Below are positions 13,301 through 19,093 of a stretch of DNA of 20,300 nt, piece after piece. This DNA is from Echinococcus granulosus (taxonomy: Eukaryota > Platyhelminthes > Cestoda > Cyclophyllidea > Taeniidae): positions 164,579 to 184,878 of the forward strand of contig NW_020170473.1 in assembly GCF_000524195.1 (NCBI RefSeq). The letters run 5' to 3'. The translations under genes were made by a program, and so were the position numbers. Every line of letters starts with the position of its first letter. The first letter of the stretch is position 1. A model generated the notes under the pieces. The model made no database searches. It was not told the DNA's origin and saw only the letters and a list, made by a program, of their open reading frames with translations.

Positions 13301-16300
13301 ATTACGCCTTGTACTCTTTGTTCGTACGAAATCAGAACTCCCCACTTGACTTGAATGTCTCCGTTCTCATCCGTTTTTTGGTAACTAGGGCGATTTTGAT
13401 ATTCTTCGAAAGACAGCTACCATTGAATGACAGGAACTATTCGATCACAGGCTCTTTTGTTATTCCTAAAACTGGCACAATGTGATAATAATCTATGGTA
13501 GAAATGCGGTTTATGTGGTACCTATTCATTTTCATACTACCCAGTAATTACTTTCCTTTGTTTACTGCCTTTCTTTGGCAGCAATTCGGCTAGGAATCAC
13601 TTTACTCCTTTACTTATTCATTTCTTTTTCCCTCTACATGATAGCCCCGGCTCTCAGAAAAGACGTTCTCAGAGGCTACCTTCGTGTACGATAGCGAAGA
13701 CTCATCACCGCCCTCCGACTACGACGACTATGAGACCGCGACAAAGTATTTTCGAAATAAGCAACGTTGGACTCGTCTGCGTACTTCAGGCGATAGCGCT
13801 GTTCCGCTTTCATCCGATTCTTCCACCGATAGTGAATCAACTGACATCTCTGAGGTTTGATCTGCTACCCGATTGGCATTGGTCTTTGAAAATGACTTTA
13901 ATTTCATTCTAATACAACTTCACTGTGTGTCTAGGATCCTGGGCATGTAATTCTACTTCCTGGTTGTGATCTCAAGGTTGTCCACTTAAATCCGGATTTC
14001 GGTATTGCCGGTTTCGGCAACATTCCTGACGCCTTCTCGCTTACAGCAATTGGAAGCCACAAGGACAATTCTGATGTTTCTAGTGAAGTCGATGATTTCG
14101 AACGCATTGCACCGGTAGATAAACAGTGGTCCGATGGCTACAGTTACGCTTGGCGTTTGATGCGACTGGCTTTCGTTCAGCTTATGACACAGCAGCTGAC
14201 CGGGTTGATCAAGCTTCTCAATCTTGACAATGACTGTAAGTGTTTCGTCTTATTATCCTTTCCTTTGAGCAGCAAACTTTAGTAATTAACCACGTAAATT
14301 ACCTGCATACTTTTTACAGTTTTGACTACTTATGCACCGTCATTGCTCCAATCAAAGGGTCTGTTAGACAGGTGGATTATCGGCTACACCGAAGATCTGA
14401 CATTTGACTGTGATAAGGATAATGAGTTGGACCTTGGAATACCGATCAATCACCCTCCAGAGAAGGGGGTCTACAATGGTGATTTTGGCGCTCCACCGGG
14501 CGCTACGCTGGATGACTCTTCTGAGTCTGCACTTCCACCTTCCACACGGAGAGCAATGGCCGAAATGGCGCATCTTTTGAATCCTTCTATTTCACCATTT
14601 CAGTAATTTATTTGTTTTCCATTGTTTGAATTGCTCCTACAAAATTTTTCCTGCTTCTATTGTTCTGTTCATTTCATTTTGCAGAACTCGTAATCCTTTT
14701 TCGTTACCAGTGAAACGCCTCTGGTTCTGCCTTATGAGTAAACCCGGCTTAAGTGAAACATTCATGCGTTGGATTTACCACCCGCGGCACTCTGTTCGCC
14801 CTTCTGTCAAGCCTATAAAACTGCAAGTTTCCCGCAGGTCTTCTTCCAATGCAAATGTCCCCGCACCTCTTTCACCTTCTGCCAGGAAAAGTGATCCTGC
14901 TTCAAAGTTGTCTACGAATTCCAAGGTCAGTGCCTTAGCTCAATGCTATCCCCAAATTTGATTTTGTCTCCGGACGGGATGATATCCTTTCTTTTATCAG
15001 ATTCCGTCAACCCCATTTGCAAGGTATGTCAGCTTCTTTGCTGCTACAAATGTATTTCGTAGACTGGCCACTAATTTTCCTTCATAGCTTATTTAAAGTA
15101 AGTAATAAAAAAAGTTGAATCATTTTGATATTTTACCGGCTTCCAGTTATTCCCATTAATGGTTCTTGAATGGTTTCAAATTGTGCGCAATCTGCTCTTT
15201 CGACAGTGCGGTCTCCTGTCCATTACCACCACATATGTACCTTGAGCTTTTTCCTGCTGCCTTTACAATGCAGGTTCACAGAAAGCATCCAGTGTACGAG
15301 GAATCTCACACCTTTTATCGAACACTTTCATCATTTTATCATTGTGCTGAAATTCATAAGGCTCTTTTTACTGTAGGAGACAGAGCCACATATTGGAGAA
15401 GCAGGTGGCATAGAGAGATCGACTTCAACACCAGCACAACACGAATTTTCTATAAACCTGATCCATCGTGAAATGGAGCCTCTCTTGTGCATGTGCGTGG
15501 ACAGAGTAAGTTCTCCATTTTCTCCTGGTTAACTATGGTAGGCACTTCGACTATAACGCAATCCATAAGATCTGATGGTTTTGGTTTATTTAATTTTCCC
15601 TTCACTATTTGGTTGCCACTCTAAGGTTGGCTATCAGTACGTGGCTCTGGCAACTCCCAAACAGCTGATCGAAATATCAATATCAAACCTCCTTTCATCA
15701 GCTGATTGGCTCTTTGATGATTTTGAGTATGACCTTGAATCAATGCGAAAGTAAGTTTTCCATTTAAGCAAAAGTTTCATTGCGCTTTATTCTCATTGTG
15801 CAGCGCTGATGCGAATTGTCTTTTCAGTCCACATTTGAAATCCCACTGCCGGGCTTCTGCAAGTGACTTCATTATCTGCGAAAAAACACCGCTCGACCTA
15901 GCCGATCAGACTCACGAACCGTATGAGGCCGGATCTCAGGATCTTCGAGGTCTGAACTCACAGTTAGTAAGTCTACCTTTGCTCGCTCACCTTACAAACG
16001 CTCATCTCCATTTAAACTCCAATGTATCTGACAGTTTCGAGGTCTAATCAACACTCCGGCAGCTAACTTATCGGAGCACATTCTGGAATTCAGTCGAAGG
16101 GTAGCACCAACGGTATTTCCAAAATTAGTATCTCTATCTCTGTCGTGAATTGCACGAAACTTGGCGTCGTGATGACTGATCGAACTCAGCACCTGCTTGA
16201 AGAAGTTTTCTTTACTTCACAGGTACTCAGGCGTTCCGTTAGTGGAGTTCAGAAACTCTCCGCACATCCTTTGGTGCCCTTTTGTGAGTCGAGCGTGCCA

Positions 16301-17849
16301 TTTGGAGCTTTTCACGTAAACCGAATTTGCTGAAATCTAGATTTTTTTCCACATGCAGACCTATGTGGGACTGCCTCGGGCTCTGTGCATGTTTTGCAGT
16401 GGAACTCGGAAGAACCCGTGGTCCCCATGCTGACAAACACGTTCGCATTCACACCTCAGGGTCTTAACATTCCTATCTCAACCGGAGTTAGAGGAAATCC
16501 TGTCTCCGTGCTGCACATAGATACGTCTGGCAAAAGGGTATCAATATATTCGGTATTTTCCTGGTTTATATCCCGCTGTTCTTAATCTCCAACCTATCCT
16601 ACCATCAGTTTGGCTGTGGTGACACTACTGGAAACTTCGGTCTTTGGAATCTTGATTTCAACGGATCCAATAGTCATCCTTACTTTGTGAGTTTTTTGAT
16701 CCTTTCCTGCATTTGTTTGAACCTTGTGGATGAGTAAAATTACCTATTATTCCCTCGTTAGAACTGTCGTTCCCACGGCAAGGGCGTACTTGATTTTGCC
16801 TTTCTCGAAGGTAGCTCCATGACATTTGCAACCGTCGGTGTCGGTGGTGCTCCTCCCTTCACTACAGGGAGTGCTACTGGTTCCGGACCCACGGTCACCT
16901 CGACAGCCACCCGGACGGGGCAGCGCATTTTGACGCAATCGGAACTAGAGGCGGCTAATTTGATTATTTGGGACGCACTTTTACCTTCCAGTCGTGCAGC
17001 CGTTATGGGTGAGATAGTTTTTGTTTGCCGCTGCCGGTATAGCCAATGACAGCGATCGTTGACTTGTTTCCTCTTCATCACAATTGGCTGTGCCACCATT
17101 GGTGAAATTTGACTCTTTGATGTCGTGGTCCATGGGCACAAGCGATTCATACTTGCGGTATGCTTGGTCAGCAAAAATGGGGGTTTTACTCGGGTTGTTG
17201 TAAATTTTAGCTTTTGCTGAATCGCCTTTGGATACAGCGTGCACCTGTGTGGCGGGTATTCCCTCGGGCTCGAATGAGCGTCAGTTAGCTGTCGGAACAA
17301 AGCGTGGCGAAGTCGCCATTTTGGATTTGCGACGTCGTCCTGCGGCGACCCTCTTCAATCCCTCAGCTCACGAGGGATCCGCCTTGCGCTCCATCTCCTG
17401 TGATAGCGCCACGAACACTCTCGTCACGGCTGGTGCCGATGGTCTTGTCAAAGTAGTATTGACTATCATTTGACACGCCTAATTTCATCTCACACACACT
17501 ACGATGCGCCTTGATTCCTCTCAAGGTTTGGCGTCTCTCTGATCCACGGCGTCTGCTAGCTACATTCCGCTCCGATGGTTTTGGTAGCCACGGCAGCCGA
17601 GCGGCCGCCACAGCGTCAATAGCAGCAGCAGCCCTCTTTCGTGGTAATCAATCGGCCGCTGTTGCGGCCGCCAGTCGCCCGGGCATTTCGGAGGTGGTGT
17701 CGCTACCCTTAACCTCCATTGCCTCCGTTGCCAGTGAAACCGAAAGCCTCCAACTCCTTACTACCCGCTTCCTCGCCTGCGGTGTCGACGGTTGCCTGCA
17801 ACTCTGCTCCGTGACTCCCCGACCCGAGCCTATTTGGCTAAGCAAATAA
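231..17849 (+). CDS. DMXL2: DmX-like / rabconnectin-3 alpha (Rav1 family), 3' part, 48 exons, 5' end outside window
   Basis: Spliced coding sequence of a very large WD40 scaffold protein. In animals it pairs with WDR7 and, like yeast Rav1 of the RAVE complex, promotes V-ATPase assembly on endosomal and synaptic-vesicle membranes. Exons (approximate where marked ~): 231-621, 658-782, 820-1339, 1685-~1900, ~1978-2188, 2239-2532, 3132-3208, 3511-3684, 4007-~4238, 4307-4494, 4687-4881, 4971-~5148, 5255-5304, 5368-5579, 5655-5839, 5906-6006, 6510-6722, 6932-7029, 7310-7528, 8038-8161, 8242-8618, 8704-8921, 9357-9460, 9520-9607, 9723-9943, 10140-10388, 10586-~10985, 11066-11128, 11340-11640, 11867-11905, 12092-12204, 12406-12470, 13645-13854, 13935-14235, 14320-14602, 14685-14925, 15001-15023, 15088-15097, 15377-15505, 15626-15750, 15804-15966, 16035-~16112, 16223-16283, 16359-16537, 16609-16686, 16762-17008, 17211-17452, 17526-17849. 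All phases agree, for about 2977 codons and a TAA. Flatworms probably have a single ortholog of vertebrate DMXL1 and DMXL2, so the symbol is approximate. Confidence 0.93.
1340..1684 (+). other. Intron, 345 bp
   Basis: It starts with GTAAGTTTTT and ends TGTCTCAG. It is AT-rich with poly-T runs, and I see no gene or repeat in it. Confidence 0.8.
1685..2532 (+). CDS. DMXL2: DMXL exons 4-6: WD40 propeller segment with TTCSDGGIRLW blade
   Basis: About 240 residues in three exons. Exon 4 has IETWRVDLDSKQV, the counterpart of DMXL's MWHLHLKSV. Exon 5 has LIATTCSDGGIRLWTAE, an unmistakable WD blade matching VVTTCSDNKVRFW. Exon 6 has NWRIAIGCAMGQ and ILECESSG, matching TGRLAVAYKQ and IFECESTGG. The exon 4/5 junction is uncertain: donor near 1901 with acceptor at 1977 keeps phase 0, but 1894 with 1982 also works. 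The exon 5 end at 2188 uses a plain GTGTTT donor, leaving a 50-nt intron. The exon 6 donor GTATGT at 2533 is strong. Confidence 0.87.
2533..3131 (+). other. Intron, 599 bp
   Basis: It runs from GTATGTTG to ATTGTTAG and joins the two halves of the ECESSG|GLEWMLED stretch, which is contiguous in DMXL proteins. It has no convincing ORF or element. Confidence 0.8.
3132..4494 (+). CDS. DMXL2: DMXL exons 7-10: end of N-terminal WD40 region
   Basis: About 224 residues. Exon 7 reads GLEWMLEDIVIPSVEL (family: SEWVLEQTIHLDDLV). Exon 8 reads IQLDWVKTEDGGSMLLSF (family: VHLDWVSKEDGSHILTV). Exon 9 reads LRWNCLRQVDLL and PLLWLPNGLLMFHH (family: SRWVLLRSIDL and SLSWVRDGILVVG), ending in IYLFSQW (family: MHVYAQW). 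Exon 10 ends GLGLFEAAQ, matching DGGLFEAAH. The exon 9 donor is set at 4239 (GTATAG) because only that phase joins exon 10 in frame; the nicer-looking GTAAAA at 4202 would break the frame. The introns 3209-3510 (302 bp) and 3685-4006 (322 bp) are AT-rich, and I see nothing else in them. Confidence 0.88.
4687..5579 (+). CDS. DMXL2: DMXL exons 11-14: start of the Rav1-type helical region
   Basis: About 212 residues. Exon 11 reads ILPQFHPRQLLEWMNLGRF, then QALLVHLTRCL, matching TLPQYHPTQLLELMDLGKV and KAILSHLVKCI. Exon 12 reads EIPPLPLHILLALD, matching SIPPLPLYALLAAD. Exons 13 and 14 form an acidic, poorly conserved spacer, then NQEARILSDL at the end of exon 14 matches QEHARVLSSHL. The exon 12 end is the weakest edge in this block: phase requires 5148 (donor GTCGGT), although a 36-nt GT-AG interval at 5219-5254 is also present (see findings). 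Exon 13 is only 50 nt. Confidence 0.85.
5655..7528 (+). CDS. DMXL2: DMXL exons 15-19: conserved Rav1p C-terminal domain core
   Basis: The most conserved part of the window, about 272 residues and shared with yeast Rav1. Exon 15 reads LPGLSRLDQMYLLGIAELMA (family: LPGLTRLEQMFLVALADTVA). Exon 16 has LDDCGLRFVMIMQLY (family: LDECGLRYLLAMRLH). Exon 17 has SFVWAFHSGADE, then GCGWWI (family: HFAWAFHSEAEE and GIGWWV). Exon 18 has DPMDSAIFYLAMHKPTVMA (family: DALDAALFYLSMKKKAVVW). Exon 19 has LNAFRLLSQHKY, then AAALFLVGGWLEDAIKVCVD (family: KNAFSLLGKQRF and AAFFLLAGSLKDAIEVCLE). The exon 15 acceptor at 5654 restores the spacing between RILS and LPGL exactly. The exon 17 donor GTTTTT is weak, but phase and homology require it. 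Confidence 0.95.
6007..6509 (+). other. Intron, 503 bp
   Basis: It runs from GTGAGT to ATTTTTAG between the CGLR and WAFHSG exons. A 124-codon open frame (5967-6341) runs from exon 16 into it, but in a different frame from the protein and with no recognisable product. Confidence 0.8.
7529..8037 (+). other. Intron, 509 bp
   Basis: It starts GTGAGG and ends GCCCATAG, splitting VVVCR|LYSLSRTEF, which is contiguous in the family (IARLYESEFE). I see no gene or element in it. The preceding intron, 7030-7309 (280 bp), is similar and empty. Confidence 0.8.
8038..8921 (+). CDS. DMXL2: DMXL exons 20-22: helical region plus acidic loop
   Basis: About 239 residues. Exon 20 ends DPYLRSIAYWVL (family: DPFLRSLAYWVM). 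Exon 21 reads EPLNALTTLLQKP, then FKLYTYIRSHPLVARHLRL, RLLDRRLYFRTAYHY and GCPTLTLEVLSRLP (family: RALDTLLEQTP, FYNYLRTHPLLIRRNL, NLIERKLFFTTANAH, GCPVLALEVLSKIP). Exon 22 is a variable acidic loop with VVWSDEEEEAKRSDF; the corresponding vertebrate loop is also acidic (a WSNV and DWGED type of sequence). The exon 21 donor GTGAGT and exon 22 donor GTACCT give matching phases. Confidence 0.92.
8922..9356 (+). other. Intron, 435 bp
   Basis: It runs from GTACCTTTTG to CCTTCTAG. It carries a 62-codon open frame at 9060-9248 that matches nothing I know, and no other structure that I see. Confidence 0.75.
9357..11128 (+). CDS. DMXL2: DMXL exons 23-28: C-terminal part of the helical region
   Basis: About 375 residues. 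Exon 23 has MEYWACLRIFTEELCGM (family: LKFRACLKILMTELRTL). Exon 24 has GGRLKKHIFTWIENGIAIL (family: GGKLRFQLYNWLEKEIAAL). Exon 25 is variable. Exon 26 has FVQSLITFCSLHGESG, then VVRMELTYLLMD (family: LLRVFLSYCSLHGAQG and SVRMELKFLLQE). Exon 27 has NDINASLVHL, then LLRNLCMTLSAYVFQCLST (family: NHIHDILYTIV and HSLAASLSASIYQALCD). Exon 28 (63 nt) has PNSEPSDWP, then G across the junction (family: PNSSPAQWPG). The exon 27 end is uncertain: 10985 (GTAAAA) or 10896 (GTATTT) both fit the phase, so residues between IIR and the next exon may be intron. Confidence 0.9.
11340..13854 (+). CDS. DMXL2: DMXL exons 29-33: EAMVAVY helix and basic/acidic linker
   Basis: About 243 residues. Exon 29 reads GLPGLFVSAG, then LAEAMVAVYMGLCVCALYA and WSRVFGGVCRLKP (family: GVSSLINLLSS, LCEAVVAVYLSLLIHALAT, WAAVFGGGVKLVVKP), then a proline-rich tail. 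Exon 30 is only 39 nt and basic (RLRQYLRIIV, like RRFNMRMLV). Exon 31 is not conserved. Exon 32 reads FLPPQCSMMTCFLNK (family: FIPPELSMWDYFVAK), followed directly by exon 33 PRLSEKTF and FVYDSEDS (family: PFLPLSDSGVIYDSDES). Exon 33 ends in a Ser/Asp-rich stretch, SSDSSTDSESTD. All phases agree, and the donors at 11641, 11906, 12205 and 12471 are good. Confidence 0.85.
12471..13644 (+). other. Long intron, 1174 bp
   Basis: The longest intron in the window, from GTACGT to CATGATAG. Most introns here are under 350 bp. It holds two overlapping open frames on the + strand at 12852-13181 (109 codons) and 12889-13143 (84 codons). Neither product is recognised and there is no adjacent splice context linking them to the host gene. 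They may be decayed mobile-element sequence or chance. I see no terminal repeats. Confidence 0.7.
13935..14925 (+). CDS. DMXL2: DMXL exons 34-36: YSYAWRLMRLAFVQL helix and PVKRLW motif
   Basis: About 275 residues. Exon 34 ends with DGYSYAWRLMRLAFVQLM (family: PNSYSWALLHLTMVKLV). Exon 35 has SKGLLDRWI and an acidic loop ending in MAHLLNPSISPF. Exon 36 has NPFSLPVKRLWFCLMSK, then LSETFMRWIY (family: SSAFPVKRLWHFLVKQ and LQETFIRYIF), followed by a Ser/Pro/Lys-rich tail. The donors GTAAGT (14236), GTAATT (14603) and GTCAGT (14926) keep the phases continuous. Confidence 0.92.
15001..15097 (+). CDS. DMXL2: Putative DMXL micro-exons 37 (23 nt) and 38 (10 nt)
   Basis: Between exon 36 and the FSIN exon the only chain that keeps the frame uses two tiny exons. 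The first, 15001-15023, is flanked by TTTTATCAG and GTATGTCAG and encodes IPSTPFA plus two bases. The second, 15088-15097, is flanked by TTCATAG and GTAAGTAA and encodes S (split codon), L, F and K. Together they end at phase 0, which is what exon 39 needs. Vertebrate DMXL proteins have a poorly conserved stretch here, so homology does not test this directly. Skipping both micro-exons also keeps the frame (33 nt in total), so they could be alternative. Confidence 0.5.
15098..15376 (+). other. Intron, 279 bp
   Basis: It runs from GTAAGTAATA to TTACTGTAG. A shorter acceptor/donor pair inside it (TTCGACAG near 15205, AATGCAG|GTTC near 15270) could mark a skipped exon, but nothing requires one. 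Confidence 0.55.
15377..16112 (+). CDS. DMXL2: DMXL exons 39-42: entry into the C-terminal WD40 propeller
   Basis: About 165 residues. Exon 39 has EFSINLIHREM (family: AFSINKANCNEI). Exon 40 has YQYVALATPKQLIEISISNLL, the first C-terminal propeller strand pair (family: IVLASTHDVQELDVTSLL), then WLFDDFEYDLES. Exon 41 is a variable acidic loop with two in-frame acceptors, 15803 and 15827. Exon 42 has FRGLINTPAAN, near the family's YRGSTTTLYQPS. The exon 42 end is either 16112 (GTATTT) or 16100 (GTAGCA); both are phase 0. The vertebrate serine-rich and PWLGTG stretch is not recognisable. Confidence 0.82.
16223..17849 (+). CDS. DMXL2: DMXL exons 43-48: C-terminal WD40 propeller and stop
   Basis: About 376 residues with at least six recognisable blades. 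Exon 43 has VQKLSAHPLVPF (family: VKRMTSHPVHQY). Exons 43/44 give YLCGTASGSVHVLQW (family: YLTGAQDGSVRMFEW). Exon 45 has GCGDTTGNFGLWNL. Exon 46 has RSHGKGVLDFAFL, a Gly/Ser/Thr-rich insert, then ANLIIWDALLP. Exon 47 has LAVGTKRGEVAILDLRRRP and LVTAGADGLVK, and exon 48 completes that blade as VWRLSD (family: TGSAEGNIKVWRL). Exon 48 carries an alanine-rich insert before FLACGVDGCLQL (family: LFSCGADGTLKT), and ends at TAA 17847-17849. The last exons are visibly more GC-rich than the upstream ones. Confidence 0.95.
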
Positions 17850-18067
17850 TGCTCCCCGCGTCTTGTTTCACCTTGTCTCATCCCCTTCCTTCTGTGATAC
17901 GAGAGTTGGAAGTATAGTTGTCTTTTACCTGTGGTGTTGTAACTGGTTATGTTGTAGTGAAATTAATTCATACATCCATGTTCCTTCACAACATTTATCG
18001 CAGATTCATAGAAGCATAGCCACGAAGAAATTCAACGAGTTTCTTTTGGCAACACCACCTTTATTAA
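17850..18067 (+). other. DMXL 3' UTR
   Basis: Non-coding stretch after the TAA at 17847-17849, ending near the poly(A) signal at 18068. It is T- and C-rich at first and becomes AT-rich. Its right end probably overlaps the 3' UTR of the convergent SEC11 gene. Confidence 0.75.
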
Positions 18068-18073
18068 AATAAA
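18060..18073. terminator. Back-to-back poly(A) signals (both strands)
   Basis: The sequence TTTATTAAAATAAA contains AATAAA on the + strand (18068-18073) for DMXL and, read on the - strand, AATAAA at 18065-18060 for SEC11. The SEC11 stop is only about 33 nt upstream of its signal, giving a very short 3' UTR. ATTAAA (18063-18068, +) overlaps both. Confidence 0.75.
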
Positions 18074-18097
18074 GCCCATAAAAAAGGATGTCGACGA

Positions 18098-19053
18098 TTA
18101 CTGTTCACGAGTAATCAGCATGAAGACCCCCAGCGATCCAATCACAGCGTACTAGGAGGAGTAAATGGGTAAAAGACACTACCTTCAGTTTTGGGTAGTC
18201 GTTCATTATTATTGTTACCATACCGATGTAGGGGAGAAATCTAGAAAAGGTGGGTGTTGTGAGTGTTAAACGAGGACGGCTCATTTAGGAAATAAGCAAG
18301 TCCTAAGGCAAGACGACGAGTTTATCTGTTGGTTTGATTGCTAGTATTATGCACAAGATTATTAGGAAAGGCCAAAAAGACTCGCTAAATGTGTTGTGGT
18401 TTCATCGTTGTATCGAGTACTAGTGTGTAGCTAACAATGAATAGTCGGATGTGCATCATTCAGAGTCATGCCAAAACCACGTAAAAAATTAGCCTACCCT
18501 TTTGCTTTGCCCATAACATGCTTCTCTTCAAGCCAGTCTTGGCCCTGAGGATACAAAGCTCGATCATCTACGGCATTATTGTCACCCTTAGTCAGAAACT
18601 TCACGGTCCCATTATTTCTAATGATGGAAATAAGAACGAGTAAAAGGCATTCAGACAAAACATACGACTGATGAATACGCAGGACCCGATGTACAATTGG
18701 AATTTCACGATCATCAATCTTGAAGACAGTAATGTCCCCAACGTTCAAAGGCTCTGACTTAAAATTTGTCAAAAAGAGAAGATCGCCTCGATAAAAAGCC
18801 GGTTCCATGCTTCCGCTGAAAAATAAAATGCCCAGTACAGGCCGCCTACCTCAGAACCACAACAATAGGGCTTGGGCTATTTGTAATAACGATAAGTGAC
18901 TTCCATATCATTAGCGCAGAAGAAAGAACCATAGCGAATGTCAGTATTTGGTAAAATAGCTTAAAAAATATATGAAAAAAAAAGCGCTACTTGTCGACCA
19001 TTCATTCTCTTCAGCTCCCCCACAACGTCGCAGCCGAAAACGGTAGACCCCAT
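18098..19053 (-). CDS. SEC11A: Signal peptidase complex catalytic subunit SEC11, 6 exons, complete
   Basis: Type I signal peptidase of the ER membrane, which removes signal peptides from secretory proteins together with SPC12, SPC22/23 and SPC25. Exons on the minus strand, in order: 19053-18991, 18959-18850, 18815-18666, 18617-18498, 18240-18183, 18151-18098. They total 555 nt (184 aa plus TAA), against about 179-192 aa in mammals. Residues 1-21 end in ELKRMNGRQ. Residues about 22-47 are the membrane anchor ([17 protein letters not shown]). SGSMEP holds the catalytic Ser60, IVHRV the His100, and KGDNNAVDD the Asp pair at 125-126. [17 protein letters not shown], then [12 protein letters not shown], form the conserved C-terminus. 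Every junction fits both phase and homology. The introns are 31, 34, 48, 257 and 31 nt. The start is the ATG at 19053; an in-frame upstream extension reaches a possible acceptor at 19094. Confidence 0.96.
18152..18182 (-). other. 31-nt intron 5 of SEC11
   Basis: On the minus strand it runs from GTAGTGTC to CTCCTAG. It joins NDYPKLK to YAVIG (mammals: NDYPKFKYAVL). Its length is not a multiple of three. Confidence 0.92.
18241..18497 (-). other. 257-bp intron 4 of SEC11
   Basis: On the minus strand it runs from GTAGGCT to TTTTCTAG, between MGKAKG and FLPYIG. I see nothing else in it. Confidence 0.85.
18618..18665 (-). other. 48-nt intron 3 of SEC11, open in frame
   Basis: On the minus strand it runs from GTATGTTT to CATCATTAG. 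Removal gives RIHQS-NNGTVKF, matching KIHEKQNGHIKF in mammals. It has no in-frame stop and its length is a multiple of three, so retention would insert 16 hydrophobic residues. Confidence 0.88.
18816..18849 (-). other. 34-nt intron 2 of SEC11
   Basis: On the minus strand it runs from GTAGGCGG to ATTTTTCAG. It splits the serine codon of VVVLS|GSMEP just before the catalytic serine motif. Confidence 0.92.
18960..18990 (-). other. 31-nt intron 1 of SEC11
   Basis: On the minus strand it starts GTAGCGC, has a long T-run and ends TTTTAAG. It joins MNGRQ to LFYQIL, contiguous in all SEC11 proteins (MNKRQLYYQ). Its length is not a multiple of three, so it must be removed. Confidence 0.92.
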
Positions 19054-19093
19054 TCCAACAGCGCCGCAACCAGCTAGATCGGCGGCTTCAGAC

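Noticed and set aside
16758..17300. 180-codon open frame on the minus strand
   Set aside because: It lies antisense to two well-supported DMXL exons with clear WD motifs; a shadow of GC-rich coding sequence with no recognisable product.
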